The notes: generated by a model not told the origin, from the letters alone. 64,000 bases of DNA from Phorcus lineatus (GCA_921293015.1 OV121092.1:34417764-34481763); one strand, 5' to 3'. Shown: positions 23,313-35,913, numbered from the stretch's first letter. Translations and numbers: made by a program.

Positions 23313-23928
23313 TTTGTTTAAAAAATGGGCGTGGTATCAAATTTATCAAACACGTGATTGAACAGCTCGTAATTTTATCTATTTAAATGTTACATTTGGC
23401 CAACCGTGAAGGCGGTGTCATCATACCTTGTTGCCACATAAGTTATCTATCTATTTAACTAAGAATTAAGACATAAATTGACTTCTCTCATTGCTCTTCT
23501 TGTTCATAAATGTTTACCTGTCCCAAATCATTTCAACAAATGTCTCTGCATATACTTGGACACCACCCAACAGCACCCTTTGATGTTTGAAGACAGTGTC
23601 ATGATTAATTCAAATCCACTCTTTAACCCCTGATCTATTACCACCAACACCACCGGTTCCCAGACCAATTCTTTTAATGAAGTCATTGATTAAAAGACCT
23701 CCATTTCAAAGGTTAGTGACAGGTGTGTACATTTCCTCCAAACTCATCAATTCAAGTCTCAGTTTTCTCAATTGACTTTCTGATCTTGCCCGCCTGAAGT
23801 ATCAATAAGGAGCTGGAATAATGGATATCCTGAAAATTTTAAAGTTCATGTTTTGGGTTTCAGAAGGATTCACTCAATTCAATGTGTCCTTCCTTGCTGA
23901 TTACATTGTTTAGAAACGGAACCTTCTA
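23313..23928. other. AT-rich spacer, nothing recognised
   Basis: No gene or repeat is recognised. Confidence 0.5.
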
Positions 23929-23932
23929 TTAA

Positions 23933-24291
23933 AGAGGCAGTAGCATAATTTTTAAGTAACATAAGGATTTCACGATAATAAAAGTAAATCTTACCAATTG
24001 CAGGGAATCCTTTTTAGTCAAAATAAGCTGTTCTCGTTTAACTTGTTCGATTAAGTTACACAAATCCATTTCCCTAACTAGAATGATTAAAAGGTGTTCA
24101 CACAAAGATGGCCGTGAGGATTATTTTTGCTTGATAATTGATACTTTCCTCCACAACTGCAGATAATTGGGTTGAGTAATGAGATGTTTAACCCTTTGAA
24201 GATGCATTTGGCAGGAACATATATTTATTGACAAAAATTTGAAGGATCAAAAGTTAAAAAACATGCTACTAATAATTTACCTTAAGGAAGT
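23933..24291. mobile_element. TTAA-bounded MITE family T2, copy
   Basis: TTAA lies at 23929-23932 and 24292-24295. The left end has AGAGGCAGTAGCATAATTTTT; the right end, read inward on the other strand, has TTAGTAGCATGTTTTTT, so inverted AGTAGCAT motifs sit at both ends. The interior (AAAGGTGTTCACAC, AAGATGGCCGTGAGGATT, GTAATGAGATGTTTAACCC) aligns with the copies at 37.2 and 46.8 kb. No ORF. TTAA targeting fits a piggyBac-like source, but the termini are not CCC/GGG. Confidence 0.6.
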
Positions 24292-24295
24292 TTAT

Positions 24296-25539
24296 AATTT
24301 ATAAATATTGATTCATTGTTGCTATCTGAACACTTTTGGGTTTTAACAGTTATCCTTTGCCTCAGGGAATAACATAATCAGTGTCATATTTCTGACATGT
24401 CAACATATGCACAAATGTTCTAGTCTTTCTGTGCAAGAATTTTGTTATCATGAAGCATAGTTCAATGATAATTGAACAATTCGTCAATTATTGGCACCGT
24501 CAAATGACCATATGCTTCATCTTTAATCCAAATAACACAATTGAATTTGATGCTAAAGTAATTTAGCTTATATAAAATAAAACACATTTTATTTTTCTTT
24601 CAAGGGTGTTTGTGAACCAAAAATGGTATGGAATTTACAATGATAAATCAAAAGTGCATGATTATTATCAGCACAATTCTGCCTTATTGATACTTACTTA
24701 TGACAAAATGTTTTAGCATTGCAAATTCACTCATTAGAGAACATAACAGCAATGCTATACTCTAAGTAGTCGCTAGGGAACTATTATCTAACAATGAGCT
24801 AGACTCATTGATTAGAGGAACTGTATTTCATTAGGGTGGTTCAGACTCAGAAATTACATAAAATATTGATTTGACATCTCATGAGCTGATGACACGTTAT
24901 ATGATTAGATAGGTCCAATGTTTACAGGACCTTTGGAATCTATTAATGATGTCAAGCTTCAGGATGTTGTATACTAGAGTTTATTAACCCTCTCCGACTT
25001 TACTGCAATTCCAAATGGCATAGAATATCAAATTGAGTTTTTAAAGCTTGTTGGAATAGTTCCCATTTATTAAAGCAAACCAAATAGCTTAAGATTTTTC
25101 ATTAAAACAATACCTACCATGAAATGAGGTCATTGTATCGTCTAGGGGATCTTTCTGTGATACTTAGTATCTTTATACTAGTAGCATAGTGATGAGTAAT
25201 AACTGGTATTATCCAAGTGGCATATCCTCTGATCTGAAACATTTTATCAAATATCAAGATAAGTTTTAAACTAATCAAATCAAGAGTCATGATTGAGAAG
25301 GTGTGAACTGGTTTGAACTGGAGTAAAAAGTCAAGAACTAACAGTGACTTACTGGACACATATTAAAAAAAGTAAAAACTTTTTTTCTCACCAAAAATAA
25401 AGAAAAATTAAATGTCTTGATGTGTATGAAAATCTTATATCTGGGAACCACAATTGTTACCATATAAATCAAATCTTTTATTGTCTTTTTTTAAAATGAC
25501 TGTCATGTTACAGCAAATAATACAAAATTTTAAGTAAAA
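24296..25539. other. AT-rich spacer, nothing recognised
   Basis: No gene or repeat is recognised. Confidence 0.5.
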
Positions 25540-25695
25540 AGAGCTAGGTCAACACTTATCTAATGTGTAAAGAAAATTTCAACAATTATAAGGATTATGT
25601 TTCAGAGAGAAAGTGTGACAGAAAGACAGACTGAAGATCTGCTTTCATTTTTATGTCCCTTTCCACTATTCGTAAGGGGAAATAATGTCTTCAAG
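25540..25695. mobile_element. Possible 3' end of a hairpin-ended mollusc-type repeat
   Basis: The segment ends with GACAGAAAGACAGACTG and then a weak hairpin, TTTATGTCCCTTTCC..TAAGGGGAAATAAT. The layout (GACAGAC run, then a pyrimidine/purine hairpin) is like the end of the element at 44.0-44.5 kb. Recognition by layout only. Confidence 0.3.
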
Positions 25696-28600
25696 TAAAA
25701 TTTTCATATTATGGTGAAATGCCAACATAGGACTTATTAACAGAAAGATGAGAGTTCATGTCCCCACATTTCCTGACAGACGAAAATCATCACATAATAC
25801 CAGCGGTCAATTCCAGGAACCCTCAAAATGTCAGGCATCTCAGACTGGATTAATTAATGTTCAAACATGACAGCGCCAAGAAACCTGAGAATTCAGACAT
25901 TTTCAGACTCCAAGAATCACCATTAATTGACGTGTAGTTATTAGGGAATGAAATGTTGAAGTCTAGACAAGTGTGTATCTTTCAGGGCATTTCATAAGTC
26001 ATATCCTGATATATTTCATAGATAATATTCATTTTAACCAAAACTTGTCATGTAACACCGTCATTGACAAGACACTTCATCGTCCTTGTCAAATTATGTA
26101 AAACTGTTATCAAACCTAACAAATCCTAAAACTTTAGCCAAATCTCTTATCTTTTTTTAAATATGGAAATTTTTGTTCCTGTAAGTTGGCATCCATGAAT
26201 GGTTTGACAATCATCAATTCCGAGTATAAAGGAACTGTAGCATGAGTTTTTATTTATTATTTCTCAAAGAGTTCCCATAATGTAATAAGTATCATCAGAG
26301 GGTAAACACCTAATTACTTAACTGGATTATCCTTAGTCAAAGAAAAAGGCGTTGCTTATAAAGCCAAAACTGCACGTGGCCATTTAAGTGTGAACACATT
26401 TTAATCATTTGACAAAGCGAAATTTTATTCACATAGCTTAAACAAACTTAATACCTTCATTTAAAAGATCTTGATTGATTTGAATTTTTTTGGGCATTAT
26501 AATAACATTTATTTTTGTTTTCTTGGATCACTTTCTTCTCCTGAGTAAATGTTCTACAATGCCCTTAAAGTTTTAAGTTATCAGCAACTATTAAATACCA
26601 ATAAACATGACATAGTGGTAAAAAAGTCTTTCGTTTTTTTATAGACTTTGTATTGATTGTCATTGATATCACAGCATTTATATATAAATAACAGAATTTA
26701 TCACTGATGTGAATATTATTTTGTTGGCTATAGACTTTTGACCCGTTTGATATTGTATAAATTCTTTGTATTAGTCTATGTTTATTATTGATTAATCAAA
26801 TTGTTGTTATTAATATATTCAATTGTTTGTCATATTTTGCTGTTTTGACTAGGGACAGTTTTCATATTTATCAATTCATACGTAACAATTGTGCCAGAGA
26901 TATTTGCAATACATTAATTAGGAAGTCATGAATGGGATCCTACTGACGGAAAGGGGGAGACTGTTGATGTATGGGGAGTTTGGCTATATGATCAGATTGG
27001 TTAAAAGATAGAAGCAATAAACAGCAGTCATTAAATATCTCTGTTAAAGAAATCAAACAATGAACTTGTAACTGGCCAGTAAATGTGAAGATATTCCTGC
27101 CTTATATTGATCTGATGGTGATAAAACCTGTAATAACTGCCCGGGATTGTAACACGCTGTGATTTTAATGCATTATGCAGTTATATCATGTAATAACCCT
27201 GTTACAACACTGGAATGTGCATTTAGTTTAATCATTTATCACATGTATAAGCACTTAATATAAATATTCATAGTATTTGATCTGTGAAGGATCGTGGGTG
27301 CATGAGGTGCATTAAGTGTAATGGAAGCATAATGTAACATCAAGGATAAGTATTAAGCATCTTATCTTGGACAATATCTAAACTAGAGCCATTGGATCTG
27401 TAGCTCATCAGGTTTTGTTTATCATTACTAAGGTTGAAGACAAACCCACATAAAATAAGGCATTAGCCTTGTGACCTTCTTTGGTTTGGATAGTCGAGAA
27501 ATTGACAATCTATAATCCTTATTCGTCAAAATGAAATTCTAATCATTTTAGACTTTTGCTTTCTGATGAAGAAAGGCAAAAACTAAACATAGAACCTTAC
27601 TTTCTAGAAACTTTACATTAACTCAAATTTTCTGGAGAACTTAACATAGGATCATAAATGTGTATGCCTGCCTCCTCTGGCCATGTTACATTTCAAATTT
27701 CTTTATAGTACCATTCTGTTCTGATAGAAGCAGCAAGCATTCTGTGCGTCTCATGTTTTTGCAATACCCAATATTTGAACAAGTATACAGAAGATTCTTA
27801 AGCTACCATCACAGTAAGAACCAATGGCATTAGGAAACATATATGATTAAGTATTAGATTTTTGGTACCTTATAATAAAAAACTTCAACATTAATGCCAT
27901 GCCTTTTTTATTATTTTTGCAGTCACAAAGTATATGAACAAAGACATCAAAGTTGATAAGCAGATTCTTTAGTTAATACCCATAGGACAAATCTCATCAA
28001 CTACCTATGGTATAGGAAGAAATGTACAGAAGACTTGGTATATTAGTACAAATGCATGTCGTCTCGTATAATTACAAATTCCATTCAGAACTATATATAT
28101 ACACTAGCATTCTGGCCACTTTGCTAGAGAAGTTGAGTCAGTCATCAATGCTTTTAGAGTACATATTATACACAGAGGGCATGAATAGAATGAAAGAGCA
28201 TTTGAAGGGAGAGAGGATGCACTTAATGTTTGAATTTGTAATTGTGGTGTTATAAAAAATAACTTAAAACAAGTTTTTCAAATGAAAATGTTCATATCCT
28301 ATGACCATCCTAAGGATTAAAATTTTCATCAGGCATTTAAAGGAATTTAAAATTTATTGAGGATCTTCCATTGAGTTAAACTGTCATTTAAAACGTTAGT
28401 GCTTTATGATTCAAAATAGCTAGTTCAAATCCCAGCTAAATTGGTTTCGTTATCAGTTAGAGGAGGAATTTATTGAAATGTTTTCAAGCAAGTCTTATGC
28501 TTCAGTTATTTCATTGAAGTCAATTTTAACATCCAAATGATCTCAATCAAATGCAAAGCGAAACATATTTGCACAAACTGTAAACATGTTTTGAAACAAG

Positions 28601-29646
28601 AATATTTTCAGAATTTTTCGACACTTTCTTCTTGAAAATTATTCCGACTCAGTTCCGTTTTATTTTATTTCTATCTCAACACTTTCCACCTTCGACCTAT
28701 AATGAATCTAAAATGTTAATAGTTTTCTGCACCACTTAGTTTGATCTATTCATTGCTTGAAAAAAAAATGTTTCTACTCTACCATTTTGTTTGAATGCAG
28801 TTTTCCATATAAATCGGAGAACATCAGAATTAGTTTTAAATAGTTTTTAAAAAGTACTGTTGCTAACACTTGAATATTGAATCAACACTACTTAGGGTTA
28901 TAAAAACTCCTCTTTAGCCAACCTGGAATTAATTTTCCATGTTTACCATTTTGTCATGAGGTCAACTTCTAAATATAGACAATTTATCAATTTCTGTTTC
29001 AGAAACCTAATTGATCTGAAATTTTCATTGAAGTAATTTTTGGTATGTATCCAAAGAAAGTGATACATTCGAACTCTCTGTAACATTTGTTTTTATCAAG
29101 GAATTTTCTACAGGCATAAAAAATGCAGTCTCTTTTTGTTAACAGAAATATAGCATGGTTGTTACTATATATCATCAATTTTTTCTGATTGAAACTTATA
29201 AAACTACAGAGTCACTTATGTGTAAATCAATAAACAAAGTAAATTAGTCATCTTTGCAAGATTGACATTTATTGTGACTGTGAAAGTATACCAAAGCTCC
29301 CAACAGTGCCGATCAGTTATAAAATTGCCATGAGTGACCAGCGAAGCATTCAGTGCAAGGAGTGCTAACTGTGAAAATGGCTGACAACTGTTTGGTATCA
29401 GAGACCTCTTAATGCTCAATTGTAGCCTCTTTATCTCCCCATGGGTCTGACTGATATCATCAGTATAAGCCTATTATCTTTGTTTTAATTTTTTTTATCA
29501 TTTTAACATGCAGATTGATTTGTTTTGACAGTTGCTACTTGTACATAACAATTTAAATGACTTAGAATAAAAATTTTGTGCTTGAATAAAGATTTTAATA
29601 AAACAATATATATGTATATTTTTTAATAATGATAGAATGTGGATCA
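25696..29646. other. Long AT-rich spacer, nothing recognised
   Basis: About 4 kb without a credible exon, RNA gene or clean repeat. A B-box-like AGTTCAAATCC near 28425 lacks a matching A box. The longest frame (28022-28255, 77 codons) resembles nothing. Confidence 0.5.
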
Positions 29647-29661
29647 ATATGCCCTGCCATT

Positions 29662-29752
29662 GTCAAGTACATGACAACACAACTGTTTTACATTATCAAG
29701 TAATGACATCACAATGCTATGACATCATTATAAACATGACATCACTGCATAC
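29662..29752. repeat. Dispersed repeat R2 with ATGACATCA motifs, copy b
   Basis: Partner of 3203-3283. It contains GTCAAGTACATGACA, TTTTACATTATCAAGTAATG and three further ATGACATCA-type motifs. Confidence 0.55.
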
Positions 29753-29950
29753 CAAGTCTAAGGGAAGTGTCAGTGTTCAGAATGTACATTTTTCATAATT
29801 ATTATGGTTATAAGTAGAGTATCAACATTGAGGCTTAGCTGATATTGGAAACCTCATTTACTTGTATCTATTTTTTAATATGCTTATCTTTCAAATATAA
29901 TGCAGTTTTTTCTCTATAAATCTATATCAAACCCTTCATATGTATTTTAA

Positions 29951-30422
29951 AGAGCCAATCCGTGATTTTCATAACATATTAGTTACCTTTGATACGAACC
30001 TAAATGTCATATGTGGTGATATAAAATCAAAACATCATAACTTTTCATGTCGAAGAGACATATATATGACAAATACTGGTTTTTCATGAAAATCTAAAAA
30101 CAGCCTTATAAATGCACAGAGGTGTAGATATCACGTCCAATATACATGGATATTAGTTATATAACCTAACAAACACTATCAACTCCTAACTGCCCTCCTG
30201 GCTGTTTTAGATAAGTCTCCAAAATTACGTTTGACTATTTGACGCATGCCGCTGTCCGGTTTTCGATCATGATTGCGACATTCTACCTTCATATTGTCAC
30301 TGTAAAAAACCAATAAGCTTTAAAATGAGTCTTTTCGGTAACAGTTGATACATCGCAATCAAATGACACCTTTGATTAGGTTAATTGGCATATATAAATC
30401 CAACAACTCACAGAGTGGCTCT
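29951..30422. mobile_element. TTAA-bounded MITE family T3 (472 bp)
   Basis: TTAA at 29947-29950 and 30423-30426 flanks an element whose left end is AGAGCCAATCCGTGA and whose right end is TCACAGAGTGGCTCT, inverted repeats matching at 13 of 15 positions. The inside has no transposase frame. TTAA targeting suggests a piggyBac-like partner, although the termini differ from CCC/GGG. Confidence 0.65.
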
Positions 30423-30426
30423 TTAA

Positions 30427-31072
30427 AGAATATACCTGGGCATAGTTAATGAATTTAATCTCTGTAAATAGGCCACCCAGAATGTAAGAGGAGTAACTCA
30501 TTCTAACAACAGAGTTACCATGGCTTGTGACCAACAGGTCTGGTAATAATAAATACTCCATAAAAGCTTCCTGACTTCATTGCTCCTCCGTAAGAGTAAT
30601 TCAGACATGCACTTCATCAGTGACAACTGCTAGATCTCTTCACGATTCCTGTATACTTCAACCTGATTACTTTCAACGGACACATCAAAGTGAATTCCTT
30701 TTGCAAAAAGTTTAATTTGATAATTCCATCAGTAAGGTAATTCATGTAATCCATAATTGTGAAAATGACTAATTCATTTATATCCAGAGAAAAAAAAATG
30801 TTTAAAAATATCATCGTCTTGACAGATCTCATCTCAGCAAAAACTTCCCCATTGGAGTTTCTTATCAATTGAATACTTTGATGGCAAATCTGTATTTCAT
30901 GTATCAAATTTCATCATTTTCCAGATTTGTTAAAAAGCTGTCTTTCTCCCGAGTGCCCGCAACAAACTTGCTATTGAATAGAGGATTTTATAAGAGTGTC
31001 CATGGCATATTTTGTTTACTACAAGAGTGCTAGGTTATAAGTTCTTCCAGGGAGAGTATGTCATAAACAATA
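30427..31072. other. AT-rich spacer, nothing recognised
   Basis: A 96-codon minus frame (30617-30907) has no recognisable domain. Confidence 0.5.
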
Positions 31073-31146
31073 AAATGCTTCTGTTATAGACACTATAATG
31101 CTTCTGCCATGAACACTATAATGCTTCTGTTATAGATTCTATGTTT
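31073..31146. repeat. Three-unit 23-bp minisatellite
   Basis: AATGCTTCTG followed by TTATAGACACTAT or a variant recurs three times with a 23-bp spacing. Confidence 0.7.
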
Positions 31147-31299
31147 CTGTTTTGAAATCCACAAAATTAACATATGCTGCATGGCTACCATCTGTGAGAA
31201 ATAAGATGAACAATAACCAATGACATAACCTCATTTATTACCCATATGGTTATTCATAAGTGGTGACATATTTTCAATATGAGCACATGTGCACATATC

Positions 31300-31610
31300 A
31301 CTTCTGCCTAGCAACGATTGTTTCAGCGGGAGTTACCGCATTCTTTCGTCTGTGACGTTATAAAACCATTGTTCGTGACGTCAATATAGCGGGCCGTCGC
31401 AAAGGAAGCTGGCCGTTTTCTGAATATTTCCATGCGTTTTAAATGGAATAGAATTGGTAATAAAGAAATTATTCCACTCGGAAGTGTGTCATATGACTTT
31501 TACGAAACTCGTGTGAATTTGTGTATAACCCTCGCTCTCGCTCGGGTAATAAAAAAATTCACACTCGTTTCATAAAAGTCATATGACACACTTCCTCAGG
31601 TAATAATCTC
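31300..31610. mobile_element. CpG-rich element with 51-nt-arm hairpin, family H, copy a
   Basis: A CpG-rich block (GACGTTATAAAACC, GTGACGTCAATAT, GCGGGCCGTCGC) leads into a hairpin. The arms at 31480-31530 and 31545-31595 pair at about 45 of 51 positions, starting GGAAGTGTGTCATATGACTT, around the loop CTCGCTCTCGCTCG. The GC and CpG content stand out from the surroundings. A structurally similar element sits at about 52045-52375. I cannot assign it to a superfamily, and the outer ends are uncertain. Confidence 0.6.
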
Positions 31611-32080
31611 TATATTTTGTCCTAAGATTGTTTGTTGCTTTATGTCATATTGACTATGTCATCTTGCCCAAGGACATATTACATTAAAATTATGAACCCT
31701 AATACGATTTCCCTTGTAGATAATCAGTTTATATTTCTACAAAAACATTGTCTAATTACATGATGGGTCATGTCAAACAAATAAGATCCAAAATGGATGT
31801 TAAAACGTTCCCATTACCACACAGATGATTATATATAGACAACCAAATATCTTGTCTAACCACATATAAATCTAACACTTGTCAATTAATCAACCGGAAA
31901 CCATTTACCAGCATGGAAGAAACTGACACATCCTCAAGATGCTAATTAGTAAAAATTTCACTTACGTAAGGACCAGCACCAAAGTACTTTGAATAGTCAT
32001 CTCGTAAAAATCCCCATTTCAGATAGCTCAAGTAAGTCTTCAGTGATGGTTCTCTTTACACATACAAACGACTCCATAAT
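31611..32080. other. AT-rich spacer, nothing recognised
   Basis: No gene or repeat is recognised. Confidence 0.5.
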
Positions 32081-32175
32081 GTTTGACATCAACCTTTGGC
32101 TGCAGTTTGTCCTAGTTGTTCACTAAATGCAGCCATTTCCTGCTGTAATATCCATGAATAACTTGCATTGTCTGT
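32081..32175. repeat. Dispersed repeat R1, copy b
   Basis: Partner of 1242-1330; see that entry. Confidence 0.55.
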
Positions 32176-32230
32176 TTGAATTTATCCTATGTCAGCTACA
32201 TGTAGATGGTCCATTTACAACTTATTCTGA

Positions 32231-32418
32231 GGGGGGGGGGGGGGGGGGGGGGGTTATAGTGCAGTGGTTAGCTCTTTGGGCTCCAGACCAAGATCCTGTC
32301 AGGAGGTCTGAAAAGCATAACCACATTGTTGGTTTGGGCTTTCTCCCTGCAATAATACTAGCAGCCCTGATACGTCAACTGCTCTCGAAAGCTGCGTTAA
32401 ACCCATATCACCTCACTT
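32231..32418 (+). mobile_element. SINE family 1, copy 6, poly-G head and internal deletion
   Basis: A run of 23 G residues (32231-32253) stands where other copies begin GGGGCGGGA. The A-box region TTATAGTGCAGTGGTTAGC follows. Most of the body is missing: after GACCAAGATCCTGTCAGGAG the sequence soon reaches CCACATTGTTGG and the normal 3' portion GGGCTTTCTCCCTGCAATAA, ending TTAAACCC..ATCACCTCAC. A 118-codon frame (32127-32483) translates the G run as glycines and is an artefact. Confidence 0.85.
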
Positions 32419-33370
32419 ACAGCCAGTTCTATGATAATCATCATTATTTATCAGATAGTATTGATCAAATCTTAGTCTGTTGAGAAAGATCTTCTACATA
32501 TCATTTTTTAATGCATCATAACTATTTTTATAATTTGTGTGACCATTTTGATTCTTTCGTGCCAGTAATTTCTCAAGCATTAGAAATCATGCTTATGGTA
32601 AACTAACAAGTACTGGTTCTATACTTTTGTTAAGCCTTAAAATTATTTATTCAGGTAGCAATCAAATGGCTCACCAATCTGCTGATAAACCAAACTCTAT
32701 GTTGCTGAACTTTGGCAGTAATGGTCAACTGAGGCACCCACAGGGCCATACATAAGCCATTCATGTTTCCTTCTCTGGGTATTATTTTTGTTCTTTTGTC
32801 AAGAATAAGGAAAAAAGATCTCAGTAGGTTGGCCAAAGGAGCCGTATGGAATGATAAAAGATCATTTAAAAGGTTTCTGTCTGAAAAAACAACATTTTGA
32901 CATATTCTTTGATTTATCATCTTGTCTGATAAAGTACAGTTTTCAGATTTCTTATTTATAAAGCTATTTTAGGCATTGACCATGAAAGCAAGATAGGTCT
33001 ATGACGCTCCCACAAGTATTCCATACCAGTGTTCTTTTCAGAGTCTCAAAGATACTGAGCGATATTTCTACACATGTATCCTTTAGAAATGCCTGAACAT
33101 CTCCACTGGTAGAGAAGTAAAATAATATGCACATACTAACTAGACAACTCAAAGCCTACAGGCATTCCATCTTTTCTAAGGCCTAAACTGTCACTAAATT
33201 TTTGGAAAGTTGAATTCTTAGGTGTTATTTCATTATAGGCAAGGATGTCCAGGGTATAAGTTATAGCTAAGTCATACTCTAACCCTAGATATGAAAGAAG
33301 GGTTAGAATAAGATCAGTCAAAGCATTGAGAGTATGTGAATCCCTCCTGTCAACAGTCAACTGCATGTGT
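32419..33370. other. AT-rich spacer, nothing recognised
   Basis: Several minus frames of 62-89 codons (32651-33366) overlap one another and show no family features. Confidence 0.5.
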
Positions 33371-33371
33371 C

Positions 33372-33893
33372 CAGGGGCGTAACTAGGAAATTTTCAGTTG
33401 TAAGCACAAATTAAGGATGTGATAAACCAAACAGACTAAAACATCATACCAATCAATTGTAAAGGTACCATCAAAATTATCTATGCTAAAAAAAACGCAA
33501 TGAACAAATCCAATTTTTTAGATCGAAACTAAAGTTTTGTAAACATGTTTTGTAAGAGTATTACTTGGATGCAAGGTGACTTTATCAACTTAACAATACG
33601 GCACAGAGATTTGGTCTGAGACATGCCAAATACGCTAATGCCACACAACTTAATGTAAAAAATAATATAAAAAAATAAACTTGTCGTCATGTGATTGTAC
33701 ACGATCGATTTTCCGCAAAGAACTGTGTGTTTGACGACCGTTCCCAGCAATATTTTAAAGAAACATTTAATCAAGAAACGTAAATGTCAAATACCGTGTA
33801 CATACGGGCTATATGACATTTATGCTAAATGCTTTAATTGAATTTCAAAGTGTAAGCACTTGCTGTTTGTGCTACAAGGTAGTTACGCCTCTG
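33372..33893. mobile_element. hAT-like non-autonomous DNA transposon (522 bp)
   Basis: The left end CAGGGGCGTAACTAG and the right end, read inward, CAGAGGCGTAACTACC are inverted repeats of the CAGRGGCGTA type seen in hAT elements. Flanks read GCATGTGTCC (33363) and GTATGTGTCC (33894), that is, an 8-9-bp duplication with one mismatch; hAT transposases make 8-bp duplications. GTAAGCAC occurs just inside each end. An 81-codon minus frame inside (33529-33774) has no transposase signature, so the element would need help in trans. Confidence 0.75.
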
Positions 33894-33903
33894 GTATGTG
33901 TCC

Positions 33904-35353
33904 TCAACTGTTACTTCAGACGAAACGGGTGGCATTTTGATAAATGAGATTTGGGAGGTAAGTCGTACAGAGAAAGGATAGTGAACTGTTATTTGAAATT
34001 TGAGCAAGCAATATTTAGAAAATCAATGCAAACTTAAGACGTAAAATCTATTAAGTGAAGCAATTTCTGCCTGCCGTGCATAAATATTTGCCTTGCCTAG
34101 ATTTGACTATGCCTTTAAGAACATCCTCATATATAAATATGTATAAGAATGAAAAATGTTTGTTTGTTTGGAAAAGGGTTACATTTATGCTCTGAATAAT
34201 GATCTGGTGAGTTCAATATTGTAAATTGTAACACCATTGAGCGGCCATCTGGAGTCTCTCACGCTCCTACTCTAAGCTTGATTACATTGGTCAGGAAATT
34301 TCCAGGTCATTGAGATCAATCACCATAAAGTGGACATGCTGATTGACTTCTGTTTGAGTACTTGTATTTGAACATCTCTCCAGGTCTCTGGTCTGGTCAA
34401 GTTGTCATATATCATTTTCTGATCCCATTTCGCAGTTGATTTAGATATACAAAATTTCATTTCTTATTTGTTTTAAATAGTTAGTAGCGGCTCTAAAAAA
34501 AATTAGACTATGCATTAAATATGAATATTTTGATTATCTGAATTTTTGGCATGATTTTAAGACCAAGATCTTTCAAGATCTTATAATAACAAAATGAGTT
34601 TTTTTAACTTTTCTGGACATTCTGATTGGACGATCAAAAGCTCCAAAAAAATGCAACTATGCAACTCGATGAATGCAGAAAAAATGTGAAACAATCTTTA
34701 ATTGACCCATAAACCTTAGATATACATTTTTTAATTCTTAAATGGTTGAATAGTTACTACAAGAAAAGGAAAAAGAACAAAAGCACAATTTGATCTGCTA
34801 AATTTCTAAGCACTTCAAGAAATTGCAAGAAATTGCAAGTATTTCTCTCTGTTTTTGTAAGTGAATACAACCAGTGGGTATCTATCAAAACCGCACTTTT
34901 TATCATTTTGAAATTTACATTGACAGCAATTTTTTTAGTTGTCAATATAAAGTGCAAGTCTTTAGATATGCAACATTGCTAAGAGTAGTGTATTTCAAAT
35001 AGACATGTAGGCTCAAAACTATTTCAGAATTCTTTAAATTTGTTAAAATCTCATGGACAAAGCAGTCAGGAGTGAAATTCCCGACCCCACATACAATATT
35101 TCTCTATACTTAAAGCTTTTTGAACCTGTATCACCTTAGGAATTCATTATTGTCTCAGACATAAAAGTTATGATGTTTGGTAAGAGAACATCAATCAAGT
35201 CATGAGGTTCAAGGGTTAAAAGGCATTTGTCCACTGGAGTAAAGTCTGTATGGAATGATTTCCCAAATCTGAGGAAATCTTTCCAAAGGGAGCTAGAAAC
35301 CATGACAATTAATTGTGTAACAGACTGGTAAGGCATGCATCATGGGATAGCTT
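33904..35353. other. AT-rich spacer, nothing recognised
   Basis: No gene or repeat is recognised. Confidence 0.5.
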
Positions 35354-35366
35354 TATTCAATTAAGA

Positions 35367-35913
35367 GGTGAGGTGAGACGAGTTGGAGTTTAACGCCACT
35401 TTCAAGATTATTGCACGGCGCCAGGCGCCATGCTTTATTTGTTTCTTTATTATTCACTTATATCGCGGCTGCTAGTAATATTGCAGGAAGAAAGCCCCCA
35501 ACACTATAGTGGCCTTGCATTGCGGTGAAACCTGCGAGCATCGGATGGAACTAGTGAACCATAGGTGGCACTGCACTGAAATTCATTACTTCATGATATT
35601 TTCCCACTGACTGAATTATCTGACTTATTTATTCATATGCTATAATTCATACTCTTCTCTTAGATTTTATTCATGCCAATACTTCATACCATTACCTTTT
35701 ATTCTAACATGTTTATGCGCTTTGAGCATGCACCTTGTGTATGGATATAGCACTTTATAAACACTCATTATTATTATTATTATTATTACCCAAACCTGAC
35801 TGCGTGTAGAACAGTTCTCTACTGCAGACAAAGTTGCTGAGCCCATGGCGGGATTCGAACCATGGAACTCTTGATCTGAAGCCGAACGTGCTAACCACTG
35901 TGCTATCCCCCCC
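35367..35913 (-). mobile_element. SINE family 1, copy 7, interrupted by two insertions
   Basis: Minus-strand copy flanked by a 13-bp target duplication TATTCAATTAAGA (35354-35366 and 35914-35926). The left end has GGTGAGGTGAG and GTTTAACGCCACTTTC; the right end is a good tRNA-like head (minus strand ATAGCACAGTGGTTAGC). A roughly 40-bp insertion (about 35413-35454, with GGCGCCAGGCGCCATGC) splits ATTATT from CACTTATATCG. A 203-bp ATT-tailed insertion sits at 35586-35788. Confidence 0.88.
35586..35788 (+). mobile_element. ATT-tailed LINE 3' end nested in SINE copy 7
   Basis: This 203-bp segment breaks the SINE between GAAATTCA and CCCAAACC. It ends GCGCTTTGAGCATGCACC, GTATGGATATAGCACTTTA and (ATT)n. 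The last 70 bp match the nested insert at 45832-45899. The tail has the same layout as the L2-like LINE end at 55.0 kb (TGGATA, GCGCTTTA, ATT repeats). About 13 bp of the SINE appear lost at the junction, and I see no target duplication. Confidence 0.7.

Noticed and set aside
28380-28445. tRNA-like segment with AGTTCAAATCC
   Set aside because: Only the B-box half fits; no A box or cloverleaf can be drawn.
32127-32483. 118-codon protein with a glycine run
   Set aside because: The glycines are the 23-G run of a damaged SINE; the rest is SINE translated.
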